Below are positions 34,725-43,429 of a stretch of 64,000 bases of DNA, one piece after another; within the stretch, counting starts at the first letter, position 1, and each line of letters begins with the position of its first letter. The notes beneath the pieces are model-generated. The model was not told where the DNA came from. It searched no databases and saw nothing but the letters and a program-made list of their open reading frames with translations. Made by a program: the position numbers and the translations under genes. Origin of the DNA: Arachnia propionica (GTDB lineage Bacteria; Actinomycetota; Actinomycetes; Propionibacteriales; Propionibacteriaceae). The stretch is from assembly GCF_003932785.1 (NCBI RefSeq), contig NZ_RQYT01000005.1:62001-126000 (forward strand). The letters run 5' to 3'.

Positions 34725-36767
34725 TCAGCTGTCCAGGCCCTTGCGGCGCAGCAGGTGGACGACGTCCGGGTCGCAGCCGCGGAACCGCTGCCAGGACCGC
34801 ATCGGTGCGATGGAGCCACCCCGCCCGAGCAGTTCGCGGCGGAAGACCTCCCCGGCCTCCCGGTTCAACCCACCCTGCTGCTCGAACCAGGCGACGGCGT
34901 CGGCATCCAACACCTCGGCCCACAGGTAGCCGTAGTAGGCGGCCGCGTACATGCTGCCGAAGACGTGGCTGAAGTAGCAGGTCCGGTACCGGGGCGGGAC
35001 GAGCTCGCAGCGGACACCGGCACGCGCCAGGGCCTGCTCCTCGAAGGGAACCACCCCGTCCACCGAGGTGGGGAGTTCGTCGGTGGTGGCGGTGTGCCAG
35101 GCCTGGTCGAGCAGCATGGCCGCCACCGTCTCGAGCGTTGCGTGGCCCTCACCCTGTGAACGCGACGCGCGCAGTTCGGCCACGAGATCGTGGGGGAGAA
35201 CCTCACCCGTGGCGTGATGGCGGGCGAACTGTTGGATCAGCCCGTCATCCCACGCCCACATTTCGTTCACCTGGGAGGGGAATTCGACGAAGTCCCTGGG
35301 CACGCTGGTCCCGGCCCGGGACGGGTACTTCACGTTGGACAACAGGCCATGGAGGGCGTGACCGAACTCGTGGAACAGGGTGATGACGTTGTCCCAGGAG
35401 AGCAGGGCGGGCTCCCCGTCGGCGGGCGGCGGGAAGTTGCAGGTGTTCGTCACCACGGGCAGGTCGAAAGTGAGGCGTGACTGCTCCACGATGGAGGTCA
35501 TCCAGGCGCCGCCGCGTTTCGTGGGGCGGGTGAAGGGGTCGATGATGAACAGACCGACCGGGGTCCCGTCGGACTCACGCACCTCGAACACCCGTGCCTC
35601 GGGGGTGTAGCCGATGAGATCGTCGCGCTCGTGGAAGGTGATCCCGTACAGGCCCGTTGCGGCGGCGAACACGCCCTTGACCAGCACCCGCTCGAACTCG
35701 AGGTAGGGCTTGAGCCTGGTCTCGTCCACGGCATGCTCCGCAGCCAGCCTCGCGGCGTAGTACTGCCAGTCCCATGCCTCGAGGCTCGCCCCTGGCTCGT
35801 CGATCCCCAGGAGACGCTGGAGATCCTCGGCCTCGCGTCGAGCCAGCTCGACCGCTCCCGGGGCCACCTGCTGCAGCAGCGCGGTCACGGCCGCCGTCGT
35901 TCCGGCGCAGCCCTGGGCGGCGACCCAGGAGGCGTGATGCTCGTGTCCGAGCAGCCGGGCCCGCTCGGCGCGGCGACGCGTGATGTCCAGCACCACCTGG
36001 CGGGTGTCGTGCTCCCCGCCGAGTCCCCGACTCAGTGAGGCCTCCAGCACGCGGCGCCGGAGGTCGCGGTTCCGCAGCTCCGCGAGGATGGGTTGCGTCG
36101 TGGTGTTGGTGAGTTCCAGCAGCCACCCGTCGACACCGCGCTCGGCGGCCGCGGACCGGGCCGCCTCCCGTGCCGCATCGCTCAGCCCCTCCAGTTCCGC
36201 GGCGTCGGTGACGACGACGGCGGCTGCCCCACGCCCGTCCAGGAGGAGTCGTTCGAAGTCGACGGACAGGCTGGCCAACTCGGCGTTGAGCACCTTCAGG
36301 CGTTCCTGGGTGGTTGCGTCCAGGTTGATGCCCGAGCGTTCCAGGTCCTCGATGAGGTCATCGAGATGGAATCGGTCCTCCTCATCGAGCTCCACCTCCC
36401 CGGAGGCTGCCCGTTCCCGCAGTTCGAGCAGACGCGTGTGCAGCCGCGGGTCGAGGCGCACCGCGTCCCAGTGGCTGGCCAGCAGGGGAGCGAGTTCGCT
36501 CTCGATGTCGCGTCGCTCGGGGGTGGCGTCGGCCGCCACCATGACCCAGAAGGCACTGAGGACCCGATCGAGGGTCCGCCCGCTCAGTTCCAGGGCCACC
36601 AGGACGTTCCCCACCGTCGCGGGGTCCGGATCGGCGATGAGATCCTCCACAGCATCCCGCTGCTCCTGCATGGCGGCCAAGGCTGCCTCCCGGAAGTCTG
36701 AATCGGCGAGGTGGGCGTAGTCCGGGAGCTGAAAGGGCAACGTCGAGGGTGCAAGGAGCGGATTCAT
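34725..36767 (-). CDS. M3 family zinc oligopeptidase (dipeptidyl carboxypeptidase type)
   Basis: The 680-residue product is a cytosolic thimet-oligopeptidase-like metalloprotease: the zinc motif HEFGHALHGL with the third ligand in FVEFPSQVNEMW, and the substrate region near the C-terminus YRTCYFSHVFGSMYAAAYYGY. It degrades short peptides. The ATG at 36767 (MNPLLAPS) is used, with a second at 36776 three codons upstream. It is divergent from dus with overlapping promoter regions and ends 5 bases from the convergent ABM gene. Confidence 0.93.
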   Translation of the reverse strand: MNPLLAPSTLPFQLPDYAHLADSDFREAALAAMQEQRDAVEDLIADPDPATVGNVLVALELSGRTLDRVLSAFWVMVAADATPERRDIESELAPLLASHWDAVRLDPRLHTRLLELRERAASGEVELDEEDRFHLDDLIEDLERSGINLDATTQERLKVLNAELASLSVDFERLLLDGRGAAAVVVTDAAELEGLSDAAREAARSAAAERGVDGWLLELTNTTTQPILAELRNRDLRRRVLEASLSRGLGGEHDTRQVVLDITRRRAERARLLGHEHHASWVAAQGCAGTTAAVTALLQQVAPGAVELARREAEDLQRLLGIDEPGASLEAWDWQYYAARLAAEHAVDETRLKPYLEFERVLVKGVFAAATGLYGITFHERDDLIGYTPEARVFEVRESDGTPVGLFIIDPFTRPTKRGGAWMTSIVEQSRLTFDLPVVTNTCNFPPPADGEPALLSWDNVITLFHEFGHALHGLLSNVKYPSRAGTSVPRDFVEFPSQVNEMWAWDDGLIQQFARHHATGEVLPHDLVAELRASRSQGEGHATLETVAAMLLDQAWHTATTDELPTSVDGVVPFEEQALARAGVRCELVPPRYRTCYFSHVFGSMYAAAYYGYLWAEVLDADAVAWFEQQGGLNREAGEVFRRELLGRGGSIAPMRSWQRFRGCDPDVVHLLRRKGLDS

Positions 36768-36787
36768 GCCCCCCATCCAACCATGCG

Positions 36788-36793
36788 TAGAAT
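36788..36793 (+). promoter_or_regulatory. -10 element of dus
   Basis: TAGAAT, 22 bases before the ATG at 36816. No good -35 match; the region is shared with the divergent peptidase start. Confidence 0.4.
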
Positions 36794-36813
36794 CTCCCGG
36801 TCCGATCCGGGAG
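36794..36813 (+). promoter_or_regulatory. Leader hairpin covering the dus ribosome-binding site
   Basis: CTCCCGG (36794-36800) and CCGGGAG (36807-36813) form a perfect 7-bp stem with a 6-base loop. The right arm includes most of the ribosome-binding sequence GGGAGGA (36809-36815), so translation could be blocked when the hairpin is closed. Confidence 0.55.
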
Positions 36814-36815
36814 GA

Positions 36816-37961
36816 ATGATGGTCGAACCGCTTCGTCTGCATGCGCCGAGTCGCCGCGACGCCGTCGTGGTCGACCTGCCCGTCGTGCTCGCGCCCATGG
36901 CCGGCATCACCAACGCGGCCTACCGTGCCCTGTGCCTCGAACAGGGGGCGGGGCTCTACGTGTGCGAGATGATGACCTCGCGGGGCATCATCGTGGGTGA
37001 CCACAAGACCCGCGCCATGCTGACCTTCGACCCGTCGGAGGAGATCCGGTCCGTCCAGCTCTACGGCGTGGACCCCGACGTGGTCGCCCAGGCCACCCGG
37101 GTCCTCATCACCGAGCACGCCGTCCACCACGTCGACCTCAACTTCGGGTGCCCCGTGCCCAAGGTCACCCGCAAGGGCGGAGGCGGTGTGCTTCCCTACA
37201 AGCGGGACCGGTTGAGGTCGATCATCCGGGCTGCGGTGAGCGCCGCCGATGAGTTCGGGGTGCCCGTCACCGTCAAGACACGCATCGGCATCGACGACGA
37301 GCACGAGACCTTCCTGGATGCCGGACGCATCGCCGAACAGGAGGGGGCCGCCGCCATCGCCCTCCACGCCCGTAGCGTCCAGCAGGCCTACGGCGGCCAG
37401 GCGGACTGGAGCCGCATCGCAGAGCTCAAGGAGGCCGTCTCCATTCCGGTCCTCGGCAACGGGGACCTCTGGGAGGCCGAGGACGCCCTGAGGATGATGG
37501 CGGAGACCGGATGTGACGGCGTCGTCATCGGCAGGGGCTGCCTCGGGCGTCCATGGCTGTTCGGCGACCTCGCCGCGGCCTTCGCAGGGGAACCCCACCG
37601 GGCCAGACCGACGCTGGGGGAGGTGGGTGCCATGCTCATCCGTCACGCCGAGCTGCTCGTCGCCCTCATGGGCGAGCGTGGAGTGGTGGACCTGCGCAAA
37701 CACATGGCGTGGTACTTCAAGGGGTACCCGGTCGGCGAGCTGCGTCGTCGTTTCGCGATGGTGTCCTCCTTGGCGGAGCTCCACGACCTGGTGGGCCTGC
37801 TCGACGCCGATCAGCCCTTCCCCGTCTCCGAACTGGGTACCCCGAGGGGTCGTCAGGGAAGCCCACGGGGCAGGGTGATCCTTCCCTACGGCTGGTACGA
37901 CGACACCAGTGGCTGTGACCTCGACCTCAGCGCAGCCGAGGACGACGTCAGCGGCGGGTGA
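36816..37961 (+). CDS. dus: tRNA-dihydrouridine synthase (Dus family)
   Basis: Dus enzymes reduce uridine to dihydrouridine in tRNA using FMN and NADPH. The product is 381 residues: TIM-barrel N-terminus VVLAPMAGITNAAYRALC, catalytic cysteine in NFGCPVPKVTRKGGGG, phosphate-binding GNGDLWEAEDAL and GVVIGRGCLGRPWLF. Two consecutive ATGs (36816, 36819) are possible starts; both lie right behind GGGAGGA. An upstream in-frame reading is not conserved-looking. Confidence 0.92.
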   Translation: MMVEPLRLHAPSRRDAVVVDLPVVLAPMAGITNAAYRALCLEQGAGLYVCEMMTSRGIIVGDHKTRAMLTFDPSEEIRSVQLYGVDPDVVAQATRVLITEHAVHHVDLNFGCPVPKVTRKGGGGVLPYKRDRLRSIIRAAVSAADEFGVPVTVKTRIGIDDEHETFLDAGRIAEQEGAAAIALHARSVQQAYGGQADWSRIAELKEAVSIPVLGNGDLWEAEDALRMMAETGCDGVVIGRGCLGRPWLFGDLAAAFAGEPHRARPTLGEVGAMLIRHAELLVALMGERGVVDLRKHMAWYFKGYPVGELRRRFAMVSSLAELHDLVGLLDADQPFPVSELGTPRGRQGSPRGRVILPYGWYDDTSGCDLDLSAAEDDVSGG

Positions 37962-38012
37962 CCCGCCTCGTCCACCAGACGATCGTCACCCGCGGGGCAG
38001 GGCATCGAGGGC

Positions 38013-38018
38013 TACGGT
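38013..38018 (+). promoter_or_regulatory. -10 element of the citrate synthase gene
   Basis: TACGGT, about 49 bases before the ATG. Leader of about 43 bases with CCAGGAG as ribosome-binding site. No clear -35. Confidence 0.35.
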
Positions 38019-38067
38019 GTTCGGACCGAACTCGGTGCGAGACCGAGAGGTTCAACCAGGAGTCGCC

Positions 38068-39354
38068 ATGACCGAAACCGTGACCCTCACCCTCGACGGA
38101 ATCCAGTACCGCCTGCCGATCATCCACGGCACGGAGGGTGAACGTGCAGTCGACATCTCCGGGCTGCGTGCCGCGACCGGGCTCATCACCCTGGACGACG
38201 GGTACGGCAACACCGGATCCTGCCGATCCGCCATCACCTTCATCGACGGGGAACAGGGGGTGTTGCGTTACCGGGGGGTGCCGATCGAGGAGCTGGCGGG
38301 GCGCTCCTCCTTCATCGAGGTGGCGGAACTGCTCATCTTCGGCGATCTGCCCGATGCCCAGGAGCGGGAGGAGTTCCGGCAGCTGTTGACGGAGAACTCA
38401 GCCCTGCACCGTGACATGAGGAAGCACTTCGACGGATTCCCCGTCAATGCCCACCCCATGGCGATCCTCTCCGCGATGATCAACGCCATCCAGGCCTACG
38501 ACCTCCCCGGAATCCACATCACTGAGGAGGCGGACTTCCGTCGGGCCGCGGCCATGCTGCTCGCCAAGACCCGCACCATCGCGGCCGCCTCGTACAAGGC
38601 GCACCTCGGGCAGCCCCTGGCCTACCCGCGCTACGACCTTCCCTACGCGGAGAACTTCCTGCACATGATGTTCTCGCTGCCTTACCGGGACTACGAGGCC
38701 ACCCCGGAGGTGGCCAACGCCCTCAACCTCTTCTTCGTCCTCCATGCCGACCATGAGCAGAACTGCTCCACGTCGACGGTGCGCATGGTCGCCTCCTCCG
38801 GGGCGAACCTCTTCACCTCCGTCTCGGCCGGGGTGGCGGCGCTGTGGGGACCCTCCCACGGCGGGGCGAACATGGCGGTGATCGAGATGCTGCAGGAGAT
38901 CCAGGACGACGGGATCCCCGTCGCCCGGTTCCTCGATCAGATCAAGGATCGACGTCTCGGGCGTCGCCTCATGGGTTTCGGCCACCGGGTCTATCGCAAC
39001 GTCGATCCGCGCGCCAGGATCCTCAAGGTGGCCGCGCACGAGTTGCTGGAGTCCATGCGCATCGATGACCCGTTGCTCGAGATCGCGAAGGAACTCGAGG
39101 AGGCCGCCCTGGCCGACGACTACTTCGTCCAACGTCGTCTCTATCCGAACGTCGACTTCTACTCGGGGATCATTCTCAGGGCCATCGGGATCCCGCTCGA
39201 CATGTTCACCGTGCTGTTCGCCATCGGGCGGACCGCAGGTTGGATCGCCCACTGGAAGGAGATCGTCGACGACACCGCCGGACGGATCCATCGTCCACGG
39301 CAGCTGTACGTCGGCAACCGCGTCACCTCATGGGTTCCCTACGAGGAGCGCTGA
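38068..39354 (+). CDS. gltA: Citrate synthase
   Basis: The enzyme condenses oxaloacetate and acetyl-CoA, the entry of the TCA cycle. The 428-residue product has the length of type II bacterial citrate synthases. Catalytic residues: H264 in WGPSHGGAN, H306 in GFGHRVY and D363 in PNVDFYSG. ATG 38068 has CCAGGAG upstream. Its last 16 bases overlap the end of the convergent thiE. Confidence 0.96.
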   Translation: MTETVTLTLDGIQYRLPIIHGTEGERAVDISGLRAATGLITLDDGYGNTGSCRSAITFIDGEQGVLRYRGVPIEELAGRSSFIEVAELLIFGDLPDAQEREEFRQLLTENSALHRDMRKHFDGFPVNAHPMAILSAMINAIQAYDLPGIHITEEADFRRAAAMLLAKTRTIAAASYKAHLGQPLAYPRYDLPYAENFLHMMFSLPYRDYEATPEVANALNLFFVLHADHEQNCSTSTVRMVASSGANLFTSVSAGVAALWGPSHGGANMAVIEMLQEIQDDGIPVARFLDQIKDRRLGRRLMGFGHRVYRNVDPRARILKVAAHELLESMRIDDPLLEIAKELEEAALADDYFVQRRLYPNVDFYSGIILRAIGIPLDMFTVLFAIGRTAGWIAHWKEIVDDTAGRIHRPRQLYVGNRVTSWVPYEER

Positions 39355-39998
39355 GCCTCCCACCTCGAGAGGCAGGCCCGGACGACGGCACCGGGGTCGG
39401 CAGCCGCCATCACCGCGCGCACCATGGCCACCCCGGCGACACCCGTCCCGGCCAGGTCGCCGACATCCTCGGGAGTCACGTCCCCGATGGCCACGATCGG
39501 GAGCCGGGTTGCGGCGACCAGCGGCGGGTATCCCGTCAGCCCGAGGGGAGGGCGCCCCGAATCCTTCGTGGGGGTGAGACGGAAGGGACCCGCACCCAGG
39601 TAGTCGACGTCGTCGGCCACCCGTGAGCTGTCACGCACGAGGTCGAGGGTGCCGGTGGTCAGACCGATGACCGCGTCCGGTCCGAGGATGCGTCGGGCAT
39701 CCGGCACCGGCAGGTCGTCCTGACCCAGATGCACCCCGTGCACGTGACAGCCCCGCAGCATGGCGGCCCTGGCGACGGCGACGGAGTCGTCCACCACGAC
39801 ACGGGTCGTGCCGTTGGCCCGGGCGACGGCCTCCGCGACGGCGCTCACGAGTTCGAGGAGGGCGCGATCCGTGAGGTCCTTGGCGCGCACCTGAACCACC
39901 CCCGCCCCGGCTGCGGCTGCGGCGGCGGCCTTGGCGGGGACCGACTGGTCGGCACCCGAGGTGATGACGTACAGCCGCAGGTCGATCGGCGTTCTCAT
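39339..39998 (-). CDS. thiE: Thiamine-phosphate synthase
   Basis: ThiE joins HMP pyrophosphate and thiazole phosphate to thiamine phosphate. The 219-residue TIM-barrel product has VQVRAKDLTDRALLEL, HLGQDDLPVPDAR, DYLGAGPFRLTPTKD and the C-terminal IGDVTPEDV, VAMVRAVMAA. It is the last gene of a TPP-riboswitch operon and overlaps thiM by 4 bases. Confidence 0.94.
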   Translation of the reverse strand: MRTPIDLRLYVITSGADQSVPAKAAAAAAAGAGVVQVRAKDLTDRALLELVSAVAEAVARANGTTRVVVDDSVAVARAAMLRGCHVHGVHLGQDDLPVPDARRILGPDAVIGLTTGTLDLVRDSSRVADDVDYLGAGPFRLTPTKDSGRPPLGLTGYPPLVAATRLPIVAIGDVTPEDVGDLAGTGVAGVAMVRAVMAAADPGAVVRACLSRWEAQRSS

Positions 39999-40789
39999 GG
40001 GGTCTCCTCCTCGTGGGGGCGGATGCGGGCCATCACGGAAGCGACCTCCGCGGCGGTCACGAGATGGAGTCCGTCGAGCAGGCGCCAGGCGAACTCTCCC
40101 GGGCCGGCGCTCAGCGGATGCGCCTGCTCCGCGGCGGCCGCCAGCCAGGCATGGGCGGTCGCGGTGGCGGTGAACACGTCATCCGGGGACACGGCGATGC
40201 AAGCCGCCACGAGCGCACCGAGGAGACAACCCGTCCCCGGAACCAGGGGCTGGAGCGGCGAGCCGCCCGGCAGCCGAAGCGTCCTGGACCCGTCCGTGAT
40301 GAGGTCCTCCGGGCCGGAGACGGCGACGACCGTCCGGTGGGTCAGTGCGACCTGGCGGGCGGCCTCGGCCACATCCCCGACGGGGATGGTCGCGTCGGGA
40401 CCGCTGCCCCCGGTACCGCCGGCCAGTGCCGCCACCTCGGAGGCGTTGCACCTGACGGCAGTCACTCCCCGCCGCACCAGATCCCGGGCCAGACGCGTTC
40501 TCACCGGGGCCCGACCGATCGCCGTCGGGTCCAGGACCACGGGCAGCCCCAGCTCCCGGTTCGCCGCGTAGGTGGCCGGGATGCCCGTCATGGCATCCGT
40601 GCTCAGCGTCCCCAGATTGATCAGCAGGGCCGAGGCCCCGCCGGTGATGACCGGGGCCTCGGCGTCGGTCTCGGTCATCATCGGGCGGGCGCCGGATGCC
40701 AGCAGCCCGGAGGCCACCAGGTTCATCGTGACCGCGGCGGTGATGCAGTGGACGAGGGGACGTCGTTGTCGAACAGCCGTGACGATCAT
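39995..40789 (-). CDS. thiM: Hydroxyethylthiazole kinase
   Basis: ThiM phosphorylates the salvaged thiazole alcohol. The 264-residue ribokinase-fold product has the family patterns PLVHCITAAVTMN, SGARPMMT, LINLGTLS, and the C-terminal GTGCLLGALVAA with catalytic cysteine. The ATG at 40789 overlaps the stop of the transporter gene (ATGA); with thiE downstream it forms a thiazole salvage unit. De novo thiamine genes (thiC, thiG) are not in this window. Confidence 0.95.
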   Translation of the reverse strand: MIVTAVRQRRPLVHCITAAVTMNLVASGLLASGARPMMTETDAEAPVITGGASALLINLGTLSTDAMTGIPATYAANRELGLPVVLDPTAIGRAPVRTRLARDLVRRGVTAVRCNASEVAALAGGTGGSGPDATIPVGDVAEAARQVALTHRTVVAVSGPEDLITDGSRTLRLPGGSPLQPLVPGTGCLLGALVAACIAVSPDDVFTATATAHAWLAAAAEQAHPLSAGPGEFAWRLLDGLHLVTAAEVASVMARIRPHEEETP

Positions 40790-42114
40790 CGGGACTGCCG
40801 ATCCGCGACCGCTTCCACGTCCGCGTCGAGCTCCTGCGGGGAGAGCCTCGGCCCGAGCATCCCGCACCCGACCACGAGCAGTCCGCCCAGCACGAGCAGG
40901 CTCATGGGGGCAGTGTCCCTGCCGAGCCAGCCCTCCAGGGTCGGCAGGTAGTAGGGATACAGCGCCGGGACGACGATGGACAACGAGTACGCGGTGCCGT
41001 AACCCGTCGCCCGGATCCGTGTCGGGAACCGCTCCGAGAGATAGGCGCCGATGGGACCGTACGTGCACACCGTCACCACCTGCAGCAACGCCGCCAGCAC
41101 CGCCACCACGGCCAACGCGGAGGAATGCATGAGCAGCCACCACACCACGGGGCCGGCCGTTGCCGCAACGAGTCCCCAGACGACGAAGAAACGCCGCCTG
41201 CCCAGGCCCGTCGACAGATGCCCCGAGACCGCCATGAAGATCGCCTGGGCCACCGCGGCGCCACCCATCACGAGCGACACCGCGACCGGTGAGAACCCGA
41301 GTTGGGTGCCCAGCCGCTTCGCGAGCACGATGACCACCATGTTCGTCATGAACCACAACCCGGTCATGAGACCGAACATCTGCCAGAAGGCCCGACGCCA
41401 CCCGCCGAACAACACCTCGCGCAGGCCCGCGGGGACATCCGTGCGACGAGCGTGACGTCGGTAGACCGGGGCATCGGCCACCTTGGCGGTGTAGTAGGCC
41501 AGCATCACCAGCGACGCGGCCCCACCCGCCGCGAAGGAGACCCGCCACCCCCACACCGCGTAGGAGTCCGGGCCCAGCAGGAGCAGCAGCCCGAGCGTGG
41601 CGAAGGCGATGGTGGCCTGGGCCCACGGCGCCATGGACATGATGAGCCCGGAGGCCAGGCCACGATGGCGGGGTCGGGACCATTCCATGGCCAAGGGAAT
41701 CGCGGAGGTGTACTCCCCGGCCAGGAAGGCACCCCCGAGGAAACGCAGCGCGATGATGAGCCACATCGTCCAGGCACCCAGGACCTGGTGGGGTGGGATC
41801 ACGGCGATCCCGAGGGTGCAGGCGGCAGTACCGGCGATCGCGATCTTCGTCGTCACCGTCCGCCCCACCCGGTCAGAGATCCGGCCGAAGACCATGGCTC
41901 CGACCGGCCTGCCCAACAAGGTCGCCATGACGACCAAGGACACGGTCGCCGCGACGGCATCACCGCCGGCGAGGATCGGCAGGGCGGGTCCAAGGGCGGT
42001 CACGGGCAGGAAGATGTGGAGTTGATCCACGTAGTTGCCCCACACACCACCACGCAACGCCGCCCTCCCGGCAGCGGGCAACTGGGCAGGGGCCTCCGTC
42101 ACGGTGACGGTCAC
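40786..42114 (-). CDS. MFS transporter under TPP riboswitch, probable thiamine or precursor uptake
   Basis: The 442-residue product is a 12-helix MFS permease of the metabolite:H+ symporter type, with GRISDRVGR between helices 2 and 3 and the pattern RFLGGAFLAGEYTSAIPLAMEW. Its start is a GTG with AGGAAAGGA (minus strand 42129-42121) 6 bases upstream, right at the 3' end of a TPP riboswitch. The operon with thiM and thiE makes uptake of thiamine, thiazole or another thiamine precursor the most likely job. This is inference from context; the transport family itself is broad. Confidence 0.85.
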   Translation of the reverse strand: MTVTVTEAPAQLPAAGRAALRGGVWGNYVDQLHIFLPVTALGPALPILAGGDAVAATVSLVVMATLLGRPVGAMVFGRISDRVGRTVTTKIAIAGTAACTLGIAVIPPHQVLGAWTMWLIIALRFLGGAFLAGEYTSAIPLAMEWSRPRHRGLASGLIMSMAPWAQATIAFATLGLLLLLGPDSYAVWGWRVSFAAGGAASLVMLAYYTAKVADAPVYRRHARRTDVPAGLREVLFGGWRRAFWQMFGLMTGLWFMTNMVVIVLAKRLGTQLGFSPVAVSLVMGGAAVAQAIFMAVSGHLSTGLGRRRFFVVWGLVAATAGPVVWWLLMHSSALAVVAVLAALLQVVTVCTYGPIGAYLSERFPTRIRATGYGTAYSLSIVVPALYPYYLPTLEGWLGRDTAPMSLLVLGGLLVVGCGMLGPRLSPQELDADVEAVADRQSR

Positions 42115-42120
42115 AGGGTG

Positions 42121-42213
42121 TCCTTTCCTACGCTGGCATGGCGTCCAGATCAGGTTCGATCGGTTTCAGGCGGCAGCAGCCCTCTCTCAACCCGTGCCCG
42201 GGTTCCCGTGGTT
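42121..42213 (-). promoter_or_regulatory. TPP riboswitch (THI element)
   Basis: On the minus strand the order of the conserved parts is: CACGGGAACCCGGGCACGGG, then the pyrimidine-sensor loop TTGAGAGAGGG, and the pyrophosphate-sensor arm GAACCTGATCTGGAC followed by CATGCCAGCGTAGGAAAG. These match the THI box almost letter for letter. It lies directly before the MFS-thiM-thiE operon. The ribosome-binding site is the last part of the element, so control by hiding that site is likely; no terminator hairpin is seen before the GTG. Confidence 0.92.
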
Positions 42214-42224
42214 CACAGCGGGTG

Positions 42225-42230
42225 AGCATA
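42225..42230 (-). promoter_or_regulatory. -10 element before the TPP riboswitch
   Basis: TATGCT on the minus strand, about 12 bases before the first conserved part of the riboswitch. The -35 would fall inside the dGTPase gene start and is weak. Confidence 0.4.
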
Positions 42231-42243
42231 CTCTTGATCCGCA

Positions 42244-43350
42244 ATGAACGAGGTACTGCCACGGGCCCGGGAATGGGCCAGAACCATGCACGGCCACGGT
42301 GACGACATCGTCACCGCACATCGCGACTCCCGGGGCCGTGTCTCCCCGGCGCCGCAACGCCGTCGGGAGGAACGCGAGGAGCTGGAACGTCTCACCCTCA
42401 ACCCCGCTGCGACCTTCTCCCACGGGGCGGGGGAGCGGGCCCGGGCCGAGGAGCCCTGCGAGTTCCGCACCTGCTTCGAACGGGACCGGGACCGCATCGT
42501 CCACTCCGCGTCGTTCCGGCGCCTCGCGGGCAAGACCCAGGTGGTGGTCTACCCCCGCGACCACCAGCGAACCCGGCTCACCCACGCCATCGAGGTGGCG
42601 CAGTGCGCCGTCGCGATGGCCCGGGGCATCGGGGCCAACGTGGCGTTGACCGACGCCATGGCGCTCGGGCACGACTGCGGGCACGGCCCGGGCGGGCACG
42701 CCTCCGAGGACGCCTTCGACGCCTACATCCCCGAGGGATACGACCACGGACCGTGGGGAGCCGACGTCGTCCTGGCGGGTCTCAACCTCACCGCCCAGAC
42801 CCTCGACGGGATCCGCAACCATTCCTGGTCGCGCCCGGCACCCGCCACCCTCGAGGGGGAACTCGTCTCCTGGGCGGACCGGATTGCGTACTGCGCCCAC
42901 GACCTCGAGGACGCCATCGACGCCGGCATCGTCACCCCGGGCGAGGTTCCCGAGGTCGTGCGGGAGGTGGTCGGGGTCGAACGACGGGTGCAGCTCGCCC
43001 GATTCATCGAGGCCGTCATCGTCACGACGATGACCACAGGCGTCGTCGGCATGGACTCGGCGACGGCGGCGGCCCTGGCCGCACTGCGCGCGTTCAACTA
43101 CGAGCGCATCTACACCCGCCCGGAGTCCGTCGCCCAGTCCCGCACCGTCGTGAAGGTCCTGCAGGGCCTGGTCGAGTGGTTCCTGGATCACCCGGACGCC
43201 CTGCCGTCGGAGTTCCGCCAGGACGACGCCGTACGTGGTGTGGTGACCTATGTCGGAGGGATGACCGATCGGTTCGCCTTCGAGCACGCGGAGCGTCTGC
43301 TCGGCTGGGATCCGCAGCAACTGCCCCGCGGCATCGGGCGAGGCGCCTGA
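42244..43350 (+). CDS. dgt: Deoxyguanosinetriphosphate triphosphohydrolase-like protein (HD domain)
   Basis: This family removes triphosphate from dNTPs and can limit nucleotide pools. The 368-residue product has the N-terminal FRTCFERDRDRIVHSASFRRLAGKTQV, the HD-domain histidines in RTRLTHAIEVAQ and LGHDCGHGPGGH, and the C-terminal conserved DRIAYCAHDLEDAI. The start ATG is 10 bases after a TACTCT hexamer. It is divergent from the riboswitch operon; in many actinobacteria this gene precedes dnaG, which here follows at 46.9 kb. Confidence 0.92.
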   Translation: MNEVLPRAREWARTMHGHGDDIVTAHRDSRGRVSPAPQRRREEREELERLTLNPAATFSHGAGERARAEEPCEFRTCFERDRDRIVHSASFRRLAGKTQVVVYPRDHQRTRLTHAIEVAQCAVAMARGIGANVALTDAMALGHDCGHGPGGHASEDAFDAYIPEGYDHGPWGADVVLAGLNLTAQTLDGIRNHSWSRPAPATLEGELVSWADRIAYCAHDLEDAIDAGIVTPGEVPEVVREVVGVERRVQLARFIEAVIVTTMTTGVVGMDSATAAALAALRAFNYERIYTRPESVAQSRTVVKVLQGLVEWFLDHPDALPSEFRQDDAVRGVVTYVGGMTDRFAFEHAERLLGWDPQQLPRGIGRGA

Positions 43351-43357
43351 GCGGGGG

Positions 43358-43369
43358 TGACGAATGTCA
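43358..43369. promoter_or_regulatory. Candidate operator before the ABC exporter operon
   Basis: TGACGAATGTCA: 4-base inverted arms TGAC/GTCA around 4 bases, followed by another TGAC at 43381. The operon below encodes its own NarL/DesR-type response regulator, which bind short inverted repeats of this kind. Inferred target, not proven. Confidence 0.4.
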
Positions 43370-43429
43370 TGGTGAAGAGGTGACAGATCCCTCTGGGTGC
43401 GCGTGGTCCCGCGGTTCGACCATGGAGGT

